From Paraburkholderia translucens (lineage in GTDB: Bacteria; Pseudomonadota; Gammaproteobacteria; Burkholderiales; Burkholderiaceae), in assembly GCF_020881035.1 (NCBI RefSeq), contig NZ_JAJITC010000008.1, positions 248,001 to 312,000 on the forward strand: a DNA stretch of 64,000 bases, given 5' to 3'. The notes under the pieces were generated by a model. That model had not been told where the DNA came from, searched no databases, and saw nothing but the letters and a program-made list of their open reading frames with translations. Both the position numbers and the translations under genes were made by a program. Shown here piece by piece: positions 63,224-64,000 of this stretch (position 1 is its first letter; the number at the start of each line of letters is the position of its first letter).

Positions 63224-64000
63224 CGGTCGAGCACTCCCTGCACGCCGTCGGCGACCAGATTGACGCCGACCACCAGCGACGCGATCGCGCCGGCCGCGAA
63301 CACGACGGTCCACCACGCGCCGCCCGCCATCAGCGTGTATGACTCCGACAGCGCGAGACCCCAGTCGGCGGACGGCGGCTGGATGCCGAAGCCGAGAAAC
63401 GACAGCGTCGCGACCGCGAAGATCGCATAGCCGAGCCGCACGGTCGCCTCGACGACGATCGGCGGCAGCACGTTCGGCAGGATCTCCGCGAACATGATGT
63501 ACGGCGCGCGTTCGCCGCGCAGCTGAGCGGCGGCCACGTAGTCGAGATGCCGCTCGGCGAACACGGCGGCGCGCACGGTGCGCGCGGTGATCGGCGTGAA
63601 CGTGATGCCGATCACGAGAATCACCGTGAAGTTCGACGCGCCGACCGCGGCGAGCGCGAGCAGCGCGACGATCACGAGCGGCAGCGCGAGCACCGCGTCG
63701 ATGAGACGGCCGATCACGTCGTCGACCCAGCCGTCGAAATAGCCCACCAGCAGGCCAAGCGCGGTGCCCGCCGCCGTGCCGAGCAGCGTCGCGAGCGGCG
63801 CGATCGTCAGGATGTCGCGCGCGCCGACGATCACGCGCGAGAACACGTCGCGGCCGAGCTGATCGGTGCCGAACCAGTGCGCGCGATCGGGCGGCGTCAG
63901 CGAATTGAGCGGATCGGATGCGTACGGATCGAGATGCACGAACCACGGCCCGGCAATCGCGCAGACGATCCACCACGCGACGATCAGCGCGCCCACGATG
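63220..64000 (-). CDS. Peptide-type ABC transporter permease (5' end outside window)
   Basis: DppC-like inner-membrane permease, with about 260 residues visible and the N-terminus cut by the right edge. HWFGTDQLGRDVFSRVIVGAR is the classic DppC/OppC start of the conserved region. The EAA loop (AAAQLRGERAPYIMFAEILPN, in part) and SFLGFGIQPPSADWG are typical. It is translationally coupled (ATGA) to the fused ATPase. The second permease and the binding protein presumably lie to the right. Confidence 0.93.
   Translation of the reverse strand, partial: IVGALIVAWWIVCAIAGPWFVHLDPYASDPLNSLTPPDRAHWFGTDQLGRDVFSRVIVGARDILTIAPLATLLGTAAGTALGLLVGYFDGWVDDVIGRLIDAVLALPLVIVALLALAAVGASNFTVILVIGITFTPITARTVRAAVFAERHLDYVAAAQLRGERAPYIMFAEILPNVLPPIVVEATVRLGYAIFAVATLSFLGFGIQPPSADWGLALSESYTLMAGGAWWTVVFAAGAIASLVVGVNLVADGVQGVLDR

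Noticed and set aside
63224..63976. Open frame extending the fused peptide ABC ATPase to a 980-residue protein
   Set aside because: The extra 250 residues are the out-of-frame shadow of the permease gene; ATG 63223 overlaps the permease stop in the usual ATGA way.

Overview
The window is chromosomal DNA of a Burkholderiales bacterium, most likely Paraburkholderia or Burkholderia. This rests on the very high GC content, the codon bias, the divergent kynR/kynBUA locus, the lpxK-trm112-kdsB-adk order, and a toxin N-terminal domain that I remember mainly from Burkholderia proteins. About 60 protein-coding genes are supported. I saw no rRNA, tRNA, CRISPR array, prophage or insertion sequence. Genes are densely packed, often with 4-bp ATGA overlaps.

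Layout. (1) 1-11211: polyol/sugar metabolism. A leftward dalD-xylB pair (D-arabinitol to D-xylulose to D-xylulose 5-phosphate) lies divergent to an AraC regulator. The regulator is followed by a rightward operon of a ribose-type ABC transporter, a Zn alcohol dehydrogenase, an FGGY kinase and an L-xylulose-reductase-like SDR. (2) 11227-12754: a small, AT-richer toxin-immunity island, with an RNase A-like polymorphic toxin and two tandem copies of a CdiI-like immunity gene. A 10-bp perfect stem covers the toxin ribosome-binding site. (3) 12945-17036: kynurenine pathway kynB-kynU-kynA with the divergent Lrp-type regulator kynR, then a flavin reductase. (4) 17434-31309: housekeeping genes (msrA, cfa, pdxH, tcdA, a thioredoxin/TPR co-chaperone, a pirin, an EamA exporter, amiC, tsaE, queG, ogt, xerD, an acyl-CoA synthetase, a YbaK deacylase). 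(5) 31452-45907: envelope and core genes (plsY, yajQ, murB, argF, rpsT, murJ, sirB1-like, SDR, adk, kdsB, trm112, lpxK, xseA, sodB) with several clear terminators. (6) 46146-51549: a glycine-zipper lipoprotein, a NYN-LOTUS RNA-biology protein, a stand-alone ClpP, an ECF sigma factor with a C-terminal extension, and a degenerate EAL protein whose 3' end overlaps the sigma gene. (7) 51798-60423: accessory metabolism and regulation. This holds a DHA2 drug exporter, a MocR regulator with a divergent DUF2917 gene, a DNA-binding-domain/citrate-synthase fusion divergent from a permuted CaiB-type CoA transferase, a GntR regulator with an aldo/keto reductase, and a Rap1a/Tai-like secreted protein. (8) 61034-64000: a peptide-type ABC transporter (fused double ATPase and a permease cut by the window edge).

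The two places most worth following up are the toxin-immunity island with its start-site hairpin, and the HTH-citrate synthase/CoA transferase pair. The second looks like an enzyme that could act as its own transcription factor through overlapping AT-rich palindromes in the shared promoter. Starts were chosen from Shine-Dalgarno spacing and family length. All family assignments come from reading the protein sequences, not from database searches.
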